Positions 20,701 through 59,375 of a stretch of DNA of 64,000 nt are shown in pieces. The translations under genes were made by a program, and so were the position numbers. The stretch is from Heliopora coerulea (lineage: Eukaryota; Cnidaria; Anthozoa; Scleralcyonacea; Helioporidae). The stretch spans positions 46,001 through 110,000 of the forward strand of contig JASJOG010000052.1 in NCBI GenBank assembly GCA_030142905.1. The letters are read 5' to 3'. How positions within the stretch are numbered: position 1 is the first letter of the stretch; every line of letters starts with the position of its first letter. The notes under the pieces are model-generated. The model saw only the letters and a list, made by a program, of their open reading frames with translations. It did not search any database and was not told where the DNA came from.

Positions 20701-23700
20701 GCGTTTTAATATTATATTCCAGAACCCTGAAAAAGCACAGCAAATATGCCAGCAGATTAGACACTAGAAAGCCTCTTCAAATTTTCAGGATTAGTCTCAC
20801 TTTGCAATCTTTAATTGCATAGAAAATTACCAAATCCAACTTCAACCAACATCTTTTTTTTTAAAAAAATAGGCTGAGCCTATTAAAAATACCAGGCCAT
20901 AGTAAGATTTTCTTTATTAATATGTACATTGTTCTACAAACTATATAGATGGTTTCAGATTGCAATGATGAATTAACACAAAATTTTCTTACTTCAGCTG
21001 GAAAAAGAAAGTCAAGCTAAAGAAAGTCAGTTGTCAATCTGCCAGCTACTGAGGTCCAAGCCACTCCGTTTCCCATTGATCATCAGCATAATGTTACAGA
21101 TAGCTCAACAACTTAGTGGCATTAACAGTGTAAGTATTTCTGAGAAGGAAATGTATTTAGTTTTTCAAAAGTTGCCGACACCAGACGCAAGTTGTGGGCT
21201 GCGTTTAGTGCTCGGGTAGGGTACTATTTACACCCTAAAATGTGAAATCGTCAATTCTAATGATTTAGCAATGTGCATACTTGCAACAAAGGCATGAAAA
21301 GCATTGTACCACTTCTTGAGTGAAGTTTTAAAGAAAATCTTGGTTATGGTAATGAATAACATTTTAACAGACTTCATTCACTAGGTTATAATAATGTGTG
21401 TAATGGCCTCCAAAAATTTGCTTTTGGGTTCTGAAAATACACCAGAATGCGTCTTTGGGCATTCAAATTTTCAATGTTTCGGCTGCTTTCTTATTTCGTC
21501 CTACTGTTTTTTTTTTGTTGTTTTTTTTGACAAAGTGAAAACCATGAATGTAATTAGAAAAAGACGACATTTCGTCGAGGTGTCAACAGGCAATGAACTT
21601 ACGACATAAACCTTTCGTAATTTGTAATTTCTAGCGTTCGCAACTGATCAATAAAGTTCCGCAACTAAAATTTTCTGTTTTGCGACTGAAGGTTTGGAAC
21701 TAATTGCACTTCGCGCCCTGGTTTGGTTGCCAAATTTCTTTTTACTTCGAAGTGTTCGTCAGACCGAACCACAATTCTGAATCTGAACGGCTTTTTTCGG
21801 GAGTCGGTGGTTGCGGCGACGCATTACCCGTTCAGTGTGAAACGACCCATACTTTCAAAAACTCAAGAAAGGTCCCTTTACACGAACTCGGGCTGGCTGT
21901 GAACCTGGGTCAAGTTGATAGTCCGGGTTGACGCTTCTGCGGCATTTACGCAGGCCCAGGTTATGAAGGAAAAAGCCAAGCCGGGTTTTTCCTTTGCCAA
22001 GCTTCTTGTGAGTTCGGGAAATTTTCAGCAGTAATTTTAATGATGTTAAAACTGTAATGTAATAACTATATTCTTTATGTATAAAACACATTGTAATTTA
22101 GCTTATTTAGCCATTGAATGTGTATTCTACCCAACAATAATAATAATGATAATAATAATAATAATAATAATAATAATTGCCTGGTGTACCCTTATCAGAC
22201 TGGTTGTCATGATGGGCATATTGGGCTTCGTATATTTGTACCCCAGCGTCACTTTGATGGCGTGTTGCTCCTCTCACTCAATAATAAGTAATATATGAGG
22301 TGAAATAGCCATCCACCACACTTGGAACTGAAAACAATTAACTCTTAACCCTGGACTGATGTCAATCCTCTGTTAAACAACCGGCCTTTGACTTCAAAAC
22401 TTTAAGCTGCTTTCCACTAACTTCAATATTCTCTCCATTAAGGTCTTGTACTATTCCACGTCAACATTTAAGAAAGCTGAACTTTCTAACCCTGATGTGG
22501 CAACATGTGGATTGGGCGTGGTATCGGTTGTCATGGTTGGAGTTGCGGTAAGTATAAACTTATTTTTTCCAGAAACATTTCAGAAAGACACGTCAGCTTA
22601 CCTATGTTGTTACTGCCTTTAACTTTCTACTTTCTTGTTCAAGTGACCTAGAACTGAGTTTATGGCTATCAGTACAGGTAACACCATGGGTTTGAGTGCA
22701 ATTTGGAGAAACAGATGCAAGCAAGTTTTTCAATTATTCCTGTAGGGGTGGGGTTGGCAAACATTTTGGCCAATGGGCCAATTCCATGATTTCCCAGGGG
22801 CTGGTGGGCCACACCTTTGTGTTGCCTAATATCCTGAACAGATGCTGGAAAATTAAAATTTAAAAAAGAGTAGTCTAGCATTATTCTAGCATTCTAGTCA
22901 CCTAGCCATTGAGGTAAGACTGGTGAGTGGAACAAAGGGGTCAAAATGCTTAAACATGAAATTATATTATTAAAGTGATATATTATGTCACTTTAATAAT
23001 TTAATTTTCATGTAAATGTAAAGTTTACATCTACACTTACTAGATTAGACTACTAGACAACAAGACTGGCTGGTCAGGTAGTGAGAAACAATGTTTGGGG
23101 AACATGTTGGCAGGCCAAATAATATTATGTATGGAAAATGGTTCACAGGCCTTGTGAAATGGACCCATGGGCCACATGTGGTCTGTGGGCCATGGTTTGC
23201 TGACCACTGCTGTAGGGCTTTCAATAAGGTTTGATATAGATATCTGCCTACACTAAATTAGGCAGCTGTGTCAATTAAAGGAGCCATAAGGCCCCTTTCT
23301 CCAAAAAGGGTCTGGGGGCATACCCCCAGAAAATTTTTGCATTAAATGCTTGGAAATGTGATTTCCAACATTCTGGGTATTAAATTCATTTAACTCAGTG
23401 ACAAATATTTATTAATAAAAACAATGAATATGGAAAAGTAGCCAATGACTCAGTGACTCATAGCTGCCGAGGGTGCAGTGGTGGCAGGTTAAAATGAAAA
23501 TGCTGTATTAAATTAGATTGTTTAGATTAGCTCATTAAGGGGCAGGGCTCATCCCCTTGACAAGTAAAATTGTCTGGCATTTGCCATAGTGAAGTGATAG
23601 TGCACCATTGTCCCTCAGTGGGTTAACCAGCCCATTTGAACTGTCGCTGTTTTGTTATGACTCAGTCCTTACACTGTAATGATTCTCTTCAGGTTTTTTT

Positions 23701-26700
23701 GGTTGAACGACTGGGACGACGTACCTTACTTCTCACTGGTCTGGCCAGTATGTTTGTTTTCTATGGTTTGATGACCCTAGGATTTGCATTACAGGTACAG
23801 TATACAAGGCAGGGGACGTCCATTTAGTACATGTGCACCAAGAGAGGGGAAGGGAGTACAGCTATTGGTAATGTGTACATTAGCTTTCAAAGCAAGTGAA
23901 CAGGTCTTTTAGGTGCATATAATAGATAAGTGTTTAAATAAGGTAAAAAGTTAAATGGTTGATAACTGCTGTGACTGATCTCAAAGAATTCCAACAATTT
24001 GAGCAAATGCCCTAGAACATGTTTCTTTTCTGATGTAAGGCCTTTGCTCGAAACATTGGAATTCTTTGAGATCAGTCGCAGCAGTTTTCAACCTTTTAAC
24101 TTTTTACTTTATTTATCACTGTCTATGTGTTACATGGATCCTTCTTTACATTAACATTCACAATGAAATGACAAATGTTGGTCTCAGATATCTTTATTCA
24201 TCATTTCTATTGAGTAAAACTAACCTTGTAGTAGACTGTTTTCTTAAGACACCTTCCATGCCATGATTACATCTGTGCCCACGGTCCTACTAGCCGTATT
24301 TTGAATACTTTATATAATTTACTTGTCTTACATATGCAGTATTCTATTCTTATAAGTTTTTAAATATTTTCACTGAAGGTTTAAATATTGAAAATGGAAA
24401 AAATTATATCGACTTCTCAATCTGAATGTTAATTTCCACACCTTACATTCCCCTTAATCATTAAAGTGGAGATGACAAGGCAGTGTACTGCTGACTGTTC
24501 TGATGCTGTGCTGCCTTGAGGGGAGGGGGGTGTGTTCAAAGGGCTGTCTTTAAAAACTTTTTTGCACAGAAAGGCAGATGTGTCTTGACAAAAGTAGGGA
24601 GGTGATTAAAAATAGCCCAAATTATGTATACTTCGGAATCATCCTCAGAGATATACATGAACAGAAACTTTTCATGATTATCATGAAAAGTTTCTGTTCA
24701 TGTATGTCTCTGAGGATGATTCCAAAACAGAATTGAAACACTGTATATCCTCTCATGGATATACATTAAGTTGTTGCAAGAATATCTCATGCACTTAAAT
24801 TGGATAAAAACTCTCCTTCAATCCCTGTCAACTCCATAGCTCAACAGGTAGAGTGGCAGACTGGTATCCTGAAGGTGCAAGTTCAAATCCTGCTCAAGTC
24901 AACATGTTTCAGTGGACTTCAGCAGTGTCAGATTATCATAAAAATTTTCTGTTTATGTATACTTACTATAGTAAATGGATAGTCCCTTAGCAGGCACACA
25001 GTAATATGCATCAGACCTAATAATTGGAAAAAAGGCATGCCACATAAGATGAATGGAGCAATTAAAGAAAGAGGTGATTTATGGAAGACTGAAAATATAT
25101 AAGTAGAAATGACATAATAAAAAGATAAAAAATGTTAGACAGGATGAAAGAAAGAATGAAAATAAAATGGATGAATGCTGCTAGTGAAGTAATAAAAGAT
25201 TTCAAAATGAAAGCAGGTATATGTAAATTTTCAAAACATAATCAATTTTTTCTTGGGGGTTTGCAGCTAAATATTTTTAAGCAGTTGTAGTTCTCAATTC
25301 CCTGTCACTAAGTTTAGTTAGAAATATAATAGCCCAGCAAACAAGTTTAAATAGAGCCATAATGGAACCATATCTTTAGAAGAGTTTTATTGACTAACGT
25401 TTCGTTACTTAACCAGTAACATCATCAGAGTAATTATTTACAAGAGTTGAGAGGCTTAAATAGCTAACTGTTACAAAAATAGTGATGAAAGAATGTCACA
25501 AAGGATTAGCGGAACGATTAGCAAGAACAATTAACGGAAGGAGTGCGAGTAATAAAGTGGTGAAGAATTAGACGTGTGAAGAATTTAATTAGAGGGGAGG
25601 GGAAAAAAAAAAAAAAAAATGTCAAGAAATAACGTTAAAAAAGTGCTAAAGGAAAGGATCTGATATTAGCGTTAAGAGACGGTTGCATTCTAGAAATTAA
25701 CAGACTTTCTCGCAGAAGAACGTCAAACTGAGTAGAACCAGAGGATAAGATTTCGAAATCATCAAAAGAGATTTCATGGTCGGTTTTCACCTTGTGTGAA
25801 AGGACACTAGATAGTGTAGAGTGTGAGAGCGGTTTTCCAGTGTAGGCTGAAATACCTAAGTGATCGGAGATCCTCGTGTGTAATAAACGGCATGTTTCTC
25901 CTATATACGACGCCTGGCAGCGTCGGCACGTGAATTTGTAAACAACATGGGATCTCAATTTGAGTGGTAAGCGATCTTTAAAACGGAAAAAGTTAGACAG
26001 ACGAGAAACGGGCCGAAAAGCAATACGAATTTGGAGGTGTGGATAGGCTGACGAAAGTAATTTAATAACTTGTTGACGAATTTGTAGGCCATGATTTCCG
26101 GTAAAAGGTAAAACTAAAGAAAGTAAGAGCCTAGGAGCCGTAAGAGGTTTTACAGGAGGATGAGAAATTTTGTTTAAAAAAATTCGAAAACAGTGGTCCA
26201 AGAATCTGCGTGGATATCCATTTTGTTTTAATAAAGTTTTCAGTTTCTCAAGTTCAGCGTGGAAAATATCGTAAGAGGAGCTTAGTTTAAAATAACGAAA
26301 CATCAAAGTGTAAATTAATCCCTTTTTAAACACGAGGGGTATATACTACACTATCTAGTATCCTTTCACACAAGGTGAAAACCGACCATGAAATCTCTTT
26401 TGATGATTTCGAAATCTTATCCTCTGGTTCTACTCAGTTTGACGTTCTTCTGCGAGAAAGTCTGTTAATTTCTAGAATGCAACCGTCTCTTAACGCTAAT
26501 ATCAGATCCTTTCCTTTAGCACTTTTTTAACGTTATTTCTTGACATTTTTTTTTTTTTTTCCCTCCCCTCTAATTAAATTCTTCACACATCTAATTCTTC
26601 ACCACTTTATTACTCGCACTCCTTCCGTTAATTGTTCTTGCTAATCGTTCCGCTAATCCTTTGTGACATTCTTTCATCACTATTTTTGTAACAGTTAGCT

Positions 26701-28627
26701 ATTTAAGCCTCTCAACTCTTGTAAATAATTACTCTGATGATGTTACTGGTTAAGTAACGAAACGTTAGTCAATAAAACTCTTTTAAAGATATGGTTCCAT
26801 TATGGCTCTATTTAAACTTGTTTGCTGGGCTATTATATTTCTAACTAAACTTCGTTTTCCACCTGGCTGTTCAATCGCAACGATCCCTGTCACTAACTTA
26901 AGTAGTTTTTGTTATAGGATAAAGATGAGAAAATGAAGTATCTCTCACTTGTCTGTACATTTCTTCTAATAGCAGTTTACCAAATTGGGCCTGGTGAGTT
27001 TGTAAATAAGATAAACATTAAATTACATGATCAGAGTTCAGACTTCAATCTCCTTGGGCATTAACTCCTTAACCAGCAAATTCTTTTAATTAGTCGTACA
27101 TTTAGGACACGTACATCCATGTTTGTTTACTGGTTGAAGGTTTAAAAGGGCTGGCTTCTTCCAAAAAACGTTAGATTTCCAACTGGGGCTTTATACCTCA
27201 AGTTCAAGGCAAAGCTGACGTTATGAGGCATGATGGCCACTGAATGTGCTATTCCAATGGAAGTTTCAAATTTGACTGGTGAACAAAGAACTAAAGTAAT
27301 CCCTTCAAAGAGGCAAAGGAATTCCATATTCCCTAGGTTCTATAGACATTTAAAACAGCAACCAAATTTTCAACATTTCCATGTACATTTTAAACAGTTT
27401 GATTATGGGAGCATGAGTCCAGAATGAATGGTCATTAAAGGTTATTTCTAAACTTCTAAATAATCCAAATTACCCCATATTTGTACAAAATTTTATGTTT
27501 GTTAACATCAAACTGTACCTCAACCATTTCCAGGCCCTATTCCATGGTTCATGATGGCTGAACTGTTTGCTCAAGGTCCTCGCCCAGCAGCAACCAGCAT
27601 AAGTGGTGCAGTGAACTGGTTATCCAATTTCATTGTGGGAGTAACATTCCCAGCCATTCAGGTAAGATATATTAGAAGATGGAAATCAGTGATGTTTGTA
27701 TGCAACAGACCAGCATACTTGTGATGATATCAACATTAAATTTAGGTTTATTTAAAAACCATGGCTTGCATTTATTATAGTGAGTGATTGTGTAACCATT
27801 TGTTTTCAATTTGCCCTTTAATACTGACGTCCAAAGCCTTATCAAGCTATTTGTTTTCAGTCTTCTCACAGAAACCCTATCTTAGAAAAGCCATTACCTT
27901 TCCAGGAATCACCTTCTGAAAATTCAAACATGGTCCATTAGATTGTACATAAAGGAATAAGTTACAACAGTCAAACAGGGCAAAGCACTAGGTTCTGATA
28001 TAACCCCTTTGTTAAGTTTTACGGTTAGTATTGGGATAAAGCAAGGGTTAGGGGTAAAATTTGAATTTATTGACGGACAGTTATTCTTTTTGGCTGACCT
28101 GGTCGAGGTTGATCTGATCTGGTGCCTTCCCCAAATATGTCATCTGCCCCAGATTCACCATACTACCTCTCATAGTTTTATCTGACTTTATGGCTGACTT
28201 TAAGGGCCTACTACAGTCACCTGGGTTAATTCTGTGACTCCTTCAAAAGCAAAGGTCTCTTCTTACAATTAATAATAATCGTATGAATGTAACATATACG
28301 TAAATTTCTAATGCAATTCAGTACGCTAGGAGACCGTGCCACTGACCCTGAATAAAACAGGGAATAAAATATGGATAAGAACTCCTATTAAGCACATTGA
28401 CTATCAGAAAATAAACGACTCACCTTTGTTACTAAACTCTCCCTCTGTACGTTATCTTTCAGGCTTGGCTATATCCTTACGTGTTCGTCGTCTTCATGGT
28501 TTTCACTGTTGGAATCTGGTTATTTATTTATTTTTACGTCCCCGAAACGAAGGGCAAAACTTTTGAGGAAATCACAGACCAACTTCGTAAACCTTTTACA
28601 GAGTCGATAAACTGTGATAATGATTGA
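14723..28627 (+). CDS. SLC2A-like: Class I facilitative glucose transporter, SLC2A/GLUT family
   Basis: Twelve exons: 14723-14908, 17311-17444, 18435-18559, 19694-19827, 19915-20059, 20601-20656, 20998-21129, 22443-22547, 23693-23794, 26918-26993, 27534-27661, 28463-28627. All have GT/AG borders and matching phases; the total is 495 codons plus TGA, the usual class I length. The protein is a 12-helix plasma-membrane hexose uniporter of the major facilitator superfamily. Visible signatures: [12 protein letters not shown] in helix 1, an NVT glycosylation site in the first outer loop, [26 protein letters not shown], the QQLSGIN motif in helix 7 followed by [24 protein letters not shown] with the sugar-site Trp, NW in helix 11, and VPETKG at the C-terminus. 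The usual PESPR is PSSPR here. Only one ATG fits (14723); the frame upstream is open without ATG. Which vertebrate GLUT is closest cannot be decided by eye. Confidence 0.95.
16194..16372. mobile_element. Palindromic repeat, second copy of the 521-749 family
   Basis: Arms around GGTTACTATAGTCTTGAGAA match the copy at 521-749. The centre differs and lacks the hammerhead-like core. It lies in GLUT intron 1. Confidence 0.75.
17588..17762. mobile_element. Foldback MITE in GLUT intron 2
   Basis: Arms CTGGTTTCCACTTAGGAAAA and the reverse complement near 17715-17760 form a hairpin. No coding content. Confidence 0.6.
18827..18863 (-). ncRNA. Hammerhead-ribozyme-like motif
   Basis: ACU, CUGAAGA, U, stem GUUGC/GCAAC with loop ACGCC, GAAAC, AUC, AGU. 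The cleavage triplet is AUC rather than GUC, probably a decayed copy. Confidence 0.4.
19004..19040 (+). ncRNA. Hammerhead-ribozyme-like motif
   Basis: ACU, CUGAAGA, U, stem GUUGC/GCAAU with loop ACUCC, GAAAC, GUC, AGU. All core bases are present apart from the extra U before stem II. Confidence 0.45.
22139..22178. repeat. AAT trinucleotide microsatellite
   Basis: About 13 AAT units with one GAT interruption, in GLUT intron 7. Confidence 0.95.
22748..23209. mobile_element. hAT-type MITE with 8-bp TSD
   Basis: CTGTAGGG flanks both sides (22740-22747 and 23210-23217). Ends are GTGGGGTTGGCAAAC and, inverted, CAGTGGTCAGCAAAC. It lies in GLUT intron 8. Confidence 0.8.
23940..24115. repeat. Palindromic repeat, degenerate hammerhead-like family
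   Basis: Arms read GGTAAAAAGTTAAATGGTTG and its inverse. The right arm has CTGATGTAAGGCCTTTGCTC then GAAACATTGG, a degraded relative of the motif at 42721-42754. It lies in GLUT intron 9. Confidence 0.65.
24642..24950 (+). mobile_element. SINE-like repeat with hammerhead-like block and tRNA-like block
   Basis: A hairpin (24642-24720) ends in CTGAGGATGATTCC and GAAACAC, followed by a tRNA-like segment at 24836-24906 with an A box (TAGCTCAACAGGTAGAG) and a B box (CAAGTTCAAATCC). After the tRNA-like part the sequence returns to TTTTCTGTTTATGTATAC, as at the start of the unit. Related copies are at 29018-29470 (-) and 35868-36128 (+). Confidence 0.7.
25393..25431 (-). ncRNA. Hammerhead-ribozyme-like motif, left PLE end
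   Basis: ACU, CUGAUGA, U, stem GUUAC/GUAAC, loop UGGUUAA, GAAAC, GUU, AGU. Stem III would be only the ACGU dyad, which in a single molecule is too short, so pairing between two copies would be needed. Confidence 0.55.
25635..26341 (-). pseudogene. Penelope-like element ORF, C-terminal GIY-YIG endonuclease part
   Basis: About 233 codons. It begins in the linker after the reverse transcriptase ([20 protein letters not shown], then LLKQNGYP). The GIY-YIG endonuclease follows: [18 protein letters not shown], then [10 protein letters not shown]. The C-x2-C before YIG is typical of Penelope endonucleases. The reverse transcriptase is missing: the element is 5' truncated at about 26341 and continues as an inverted copy of its own 3' end. 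The remaining frame is intact to its stop. Confidence 0.9.
26731..26769 (+). ncRNA. Hammerhead-ribozyme-like motif, right PLE end
   Basis: Identical in sequence to the left-end motif but on the opposite strand. All pairs are Watson-Crick: ACU with AGU, and GUUAC with GUAAC. Confidence 0.55.
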
Positions 28628-28857
28628 TGCCAAAGACAAATAGAACAACGGTATAGAACAGTTTTTACAATCCTTTGCCGGCCTCCTGTCACTTCTTTTT
28701 CCCGCCAAGAGTACACTAGTTCTCAGTGTTTTCGCACGAAAATCATCGGACAAATAGGACAGCGGTATCATTCACGCGTCTCGCGTGAGTTTTTTTGAAA
28801 GCTCTCGTGTGCGAAAAGAAGGTAAAAAAGAAATTAAAAAACAAAAATTATCAAGTA

Positions 28858-28863
28858 AATAAA
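28858..28863 (+). terminator. Candidate polyadenylation signal for GLUT
   Basis: AATAAA, 231 bp after the GLUT stop codon. Confidence 0.4.
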
Positions 28864-29017
28864 TGAACTAACGATAAATAAGTAAACAAATATTTAAATA
28901 AAATTAAATACATACATATCAGACGAACCATGGACTTCTTAACTTTTTTATGTATACCGTTGCAGTACAACGATAAATTACAGCAAAAGGAAAAAAAAAA
29001 CAAAAGAACAAGAACAG

Positions 29018-29470
29018 AATATTTCGTGAACTGACATACACTGCTAAAGTCAACTAGAAAACTTGACTTGAACGGGATTCGAACTCGCATCATTGGGTTT
29101 CCCAAACGCTGCCCGGGGGCGCAACCAGAAGGCAGGGGTCGGATGGTAGTATTAAGGCACCGTTGAGGTGATTTTGATCATTTCCAGTGAAGTAGATCCA
29201 CGTTGCTTTGGAAAGAGAAGGCAATTCTCCATCTAGTTGCGCCTCCAACCTCCCCCTGCTTGCCCTTCCTTAACCCTCCTGTAGTTGCACTCCTGGCTGC
29301 TCTACCAATTGATCTATCTCGTCCACTGGGAACAGTATGCTCGTTTTATCCAGTTTAAGTGCTCGAGAGATTCTCGCGACAACTTAACGCTCGATAACTG
29401 AGGATGTGCAGTGTTTCGACTCCATTTGACAATCATCCTCTGGGTAACATGAACAGAATATTGCATCATG
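29018..29470 (-). mobile_element. SINE-like repeat with hammerhead-like and tRNA-like blocks, split by an insertion
   Basis: On the minus strand: hammerhead-like block (GAGGATGATTGTC, AGTCGAAACACTGC; 29410-29450), then an A box (GATCAATTGGTAGAGC) near 29300, an insertion of about 180 bp (29115-29295), a B box (GCGAGTTCGAATCCCG) near 29085, and a tail repeating AAATATTCTGTT. The same unit lies at 24642-24950 and 35868-36128. Confidence 0.65.
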
Positions 29471-30290
29471 TTACTCTGAGGTTGATTCTGAAATAATAGA
29501 GAAAAATAACAATGTCGTGAGAATGACAACTAAATTTCTAATACTGAGGCTATGATACGATTTGTAGAACATCCACGTGTGCACACATCGATGTTGCTTT
29601 GAATTCACATGTACGTGAATTTTGCATTTAATGAAAAAAATGAGAGTTCCCATTATTTGTACAATTCCAACACAAGTATTAGCGTAAAGGATCAGGACCC
29701 TTAGAACAACCATTTTGTAGTAATGCTCGTCCGCAACGTCAGAGCGCAGCAACCATTTACTTTTTAAAAATTTCTTATACATTTCTTAAAACATTATACA
29801 CGTGACAGGCCTGATGCAACCAAAAGGCTGGGACACTAACATTTTTACGTGTGTAATAAATGCACAATTTCAAACGCACGAGCGTCGCCTTTCAAGCGAA
29901 AAAATACACTACCTATGTTACTAATCAAGGTTATTTGAATTGTTTTTTTGATTCAATCGACTTTAAGACCATTTCCTTACAATTAATAGTTTGCCAGGTT
30001 GGTTCTGATTAACACTACTACGCGCAGTGCCCGATATATCGGACGCCTAGAACTGAATAACAGATGACAGCAGAAACCAAAAAACAAAAACCAGAATAAT
30101 TCATACATTGCAAAGGCTACGTTGATTGCCTTTTCGATGTTGTTTCGAATCAATCGAATGACCAGTAAATACAGATGTGTTAAACTTCTTCAAGTAAGTA
30201 ACATTTATGAACCTTAAATCTATCCTTGGTGTTCCCTAACGAATTTAGGCTATGTATTTACAATTAGGGTGACGTCATTGATCACGTGAT

Positions 30291-56603
<26,313 letters not shown>

Positions 56604-57045
56604 CCTCGAACTTTGGCGCCCGTCGAACTTCACGATACAATCAATAAGCGAGACTTACAAACAAATGAAATTAACATATCGCTGCATATCCTGGTCGTCG
56701 TATGTGGTATCTAGCTCAGGTTACCCAACTGTCGGAAATATGTTAAACAACTTATCCTTAGACAAGGAAATCTGTCAAACCTCAAGCTTCAAGAGATAAT
56801 ATGGATCCCAAGTCGACAACCATTACACAAATGCCGGCCAATATTTGTAGTAAACTGTTTTGTTTACAATGTTCAGAAATGTTGGTAACGCGGGATTTGA
56901 CGTTTTAAAAAAGATCTAAAGAGAAAACAGTTGTTGATCCAAACTGACTGCGACTTTATATCTTTTAACAGTAAGGATTACAAAATCAGGACTTCGACGT
57001 AATATAGCACAACGTTGTATGGTAGTTAATGATATAGAGACTTAC

Positions 57046-57290
57046 CGAATGGCAGTTTTGTGAGAATACCGATCAGAAACGTCGTCTTGGTTCCACGTTT
57101 GGGACTTACTGGACCATAATTTCCTCTTTGCGAGAGGACAAAAGTTTGTGTTTTTGTGTCTTACGCACTTCCGGTAACCTTGCCATGACGAATTGGCATG
57201 CTTTTTGGCGTTTATTTCTGTCTCACGTTCATCACATTGTTGGAGGCTTCTTTTGCCTTGTACCGTCACGTCGTATCATCGTTGTAGCCT
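57046..57290 (-). other. Possible 5' untranslated exon of ACK
   Basis: A strong donor (CATTCG/GTAAGTC at 57046) on the minus strand lies 440 bp upstream of the ACK start exon. The stretch is relatively GC-rich with short frames only. The acceptor before the ATG exon would lie near 56620-56640. Confidence 0.3.
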
Positions 57291-57605
57291 TCGGCCATTA
57301 AACTATCGCGACTTGACAAGAAGACGAGAGCGACTCTTTATAACGTAATACACACACAATCGAAAACAAGGCAGAAAAAACGGAGCCGAAAATAAATATT
57401 ATGCTGAGAACTATTACGTGCGATAAACCACCAGCGGAATCGAAAATTAAAAAAAAAAAAACAAGAAACAACTTGCAGTTTCCGTTCGAAGTGAAACTGG
57501 AAACGGTACATTCACAACATATGAGGAAATCGTTGCACAGACTTTTCAAGCGGAAGCTACAGATCGAAAGTCTTCTCATACGTTGGCACCTAACGGTAAA
57601 GCGTT

Positions 57606-57816
57606 TAAGACCCCGTTCACACGATACCGGTACGAAATGAAACCGTAACGAAATTATTACGATTAGGCCTTGCGTTCACATGGTGCCAGTATGAAAAAGC
57701 ATGAAACCGTAATGCTAACCGTAACGATTTGAAACCGTAATCGTGTGAACAGGTTCGTACCGTGATATTTTGATACCGGTGCAGTTTCGTACTGATATCG
57801 TGTGAACGGGGTCTAA
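57606..57816. mobile_element. Small MITE, AAGACCCCGTTCACACGAT ends
   Basis: Terminal inverted repeats with internal copies of GAAACCGTAA; it sits just upstream of the possible ACK first exon. Confidence 0.75.
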
Positions 57817-58269
57817 GACCGAGCTGAAATTCTAGGTTGGTGATACGGGTTAGGTGATAAAATTCTGGTCCTATGAGGTGTTTCAGCCCAGGGCGCAATT
57901 GAAATCAAAAGCAAAACTCAATTATCGGGAATTTCGAAGTAACCCTGTTGTTTTCGACATTTTGAGAACATCATTGGCACCGGTCAGGGGTCAGGGAACT
58001 CATAAAAAAATCATAACCATGTCGTATCTGTATATGTGATAAAGACACGTGTGACTTTATCCTGAATTTCTCTTCAAATTTTCCTCAACATTTTTCGCCT
58101 TAGAAAACAGAAATTGCCAAACTTTTGTAGGGAATTACCGTATAAAGTGCTTCGTTTTATAAGACATTTACCACACTCGCAGTACGTGCTTTATCGGATC
58201 CAAAACACTCGGCTATCGCCTCGTGCTTTATATCCCGATAAAGCACTCCTGTTCAAACTCATTATAGCA

Positions 58270-58960
58270 AAAATACATTCATTTTATTCAATCGACATTC
58301 ACTAGCGTAGATACACAACCATTTGCATCAAAAGGCATTCTATAGCACCAACAGACGACCATTAACACCCTTCTTCTATACATTAGAGATAATAAAATTT
58401 CAATTAGGCCAGATTGTGTAATTGAGATTTTATTATCCCTATTGTATAGTAGAATAGTGTTATTGGTCGTCTGTTGGCGCTATGGAATGCCCTTAGATGC
58501 AAATGGTTGCGCACCTACGTTAGTGAATATCAATTGAATAATATGAATGTATTTTTTGTGTTGACGAGTCCGAGGTTTTTTAATGAGTGTCAAAGGTATC
58601 TAGAAATCGGAGGAAGAACACCTAATGAGTGTTTGAAATTACTTCTCAAACGAACCAGTATTTTAGGCGAAAATCCAGCTGAAAGTTGGAAAAATTCAGC
58701 TGTAATCTTCCTCCGACTTCTAAATAACTGATTAATTGTGTATTTCTTTTATTTTTGGTTTATGAATTATTAATAAGTCTGAGAACGGGATTTATAATAT
58801 GTCTTGCTTAATTGAAATTTTATTAATCCTAATGTACCGTAGAATGGTGTTAATGGTTGTCTGTTGGCGCTATAAAATGCCCTATGATGTAAATGATTGT
58901 GTATCTACGCTAGTGAATGACGACTGAATAAAATGAATGTATTTTTGCGTTAATGATAGA
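58270..58960. repeat. Palindromic repeat plus family B copy and partial third arm
   Basis: 58270-58565 is a foldback (arms around CAACAGACGACC). 58590-58795 is family B, inverted. 58810-58960 is a third copy of one foldback arm. Confidence 0.7.
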
Positions 58961-59099
58961 ATATTTTCTGGTAGTGAACAGCAAAAGGTGTAATGTATTT
59001 ATAGTAATGTATGTATGCAACATTTTTCTATGTAATATTTACAGCAAATGAAATATTTATTTATAAATTCACTGCACTAGCACAGATCTCGACAAATGC

Positions 59100-59375
59100 C
59101 ACCATAGGCGTAAGAAGCGGGGGGGGATTGGGGGCACGTGCCACCGATAATAGCAATGGGTGGCCGTGCTCCCCAATATTTACTACGGTCGCTCTTTTTA
59201 TAACATAATTTTTATGTTTTTATGATCTTTATTTTTTTTGTTAAACGGCTCTCAAAATGCAAGAAATATTGTTTCAAAGCCTCAGAAAATCAAAATTTCC
59301 CGGGGGGCAAGCCCCTGGACCCCCTCCAGATGTAAGTTGTGCCCCCCGTGAATAGTTGGTTCCTACGCCTCTGAA
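59100..59375. mobile_element. MITE with G-run/C-run arms
   Basis: Left CATAGGCGTAAGAAGCGGGG, right GTTCCTACGCCTCTG; inner GGGGCAAGCCCCTGGACCCC. Same style as 49531-49829. Confidence 0.55.

Larger units (their letters stand above)
25312..26884 (-). mobile_element. Penelope-like element with inverted ends and hammerhead-like motifs
   Basis: Flanked by a 13-bp direct repeat TCCCTGTCACTAA (25299-25311 and 26884-26896). A coding body on the minus strand sits between inverted copies of the 3' part: 25312-25830 is the reverse complement of about 26343-26852, including a run of T/A. Each inverted end carries an identical hammerhead-like core (25393-25431 - and 26731-26769 +). This is the complex inverted arrangement known for Penelope-like elements. 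It lies in GLUT intron 9, about 20 bp from exon 10. Confidence 0.9.
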
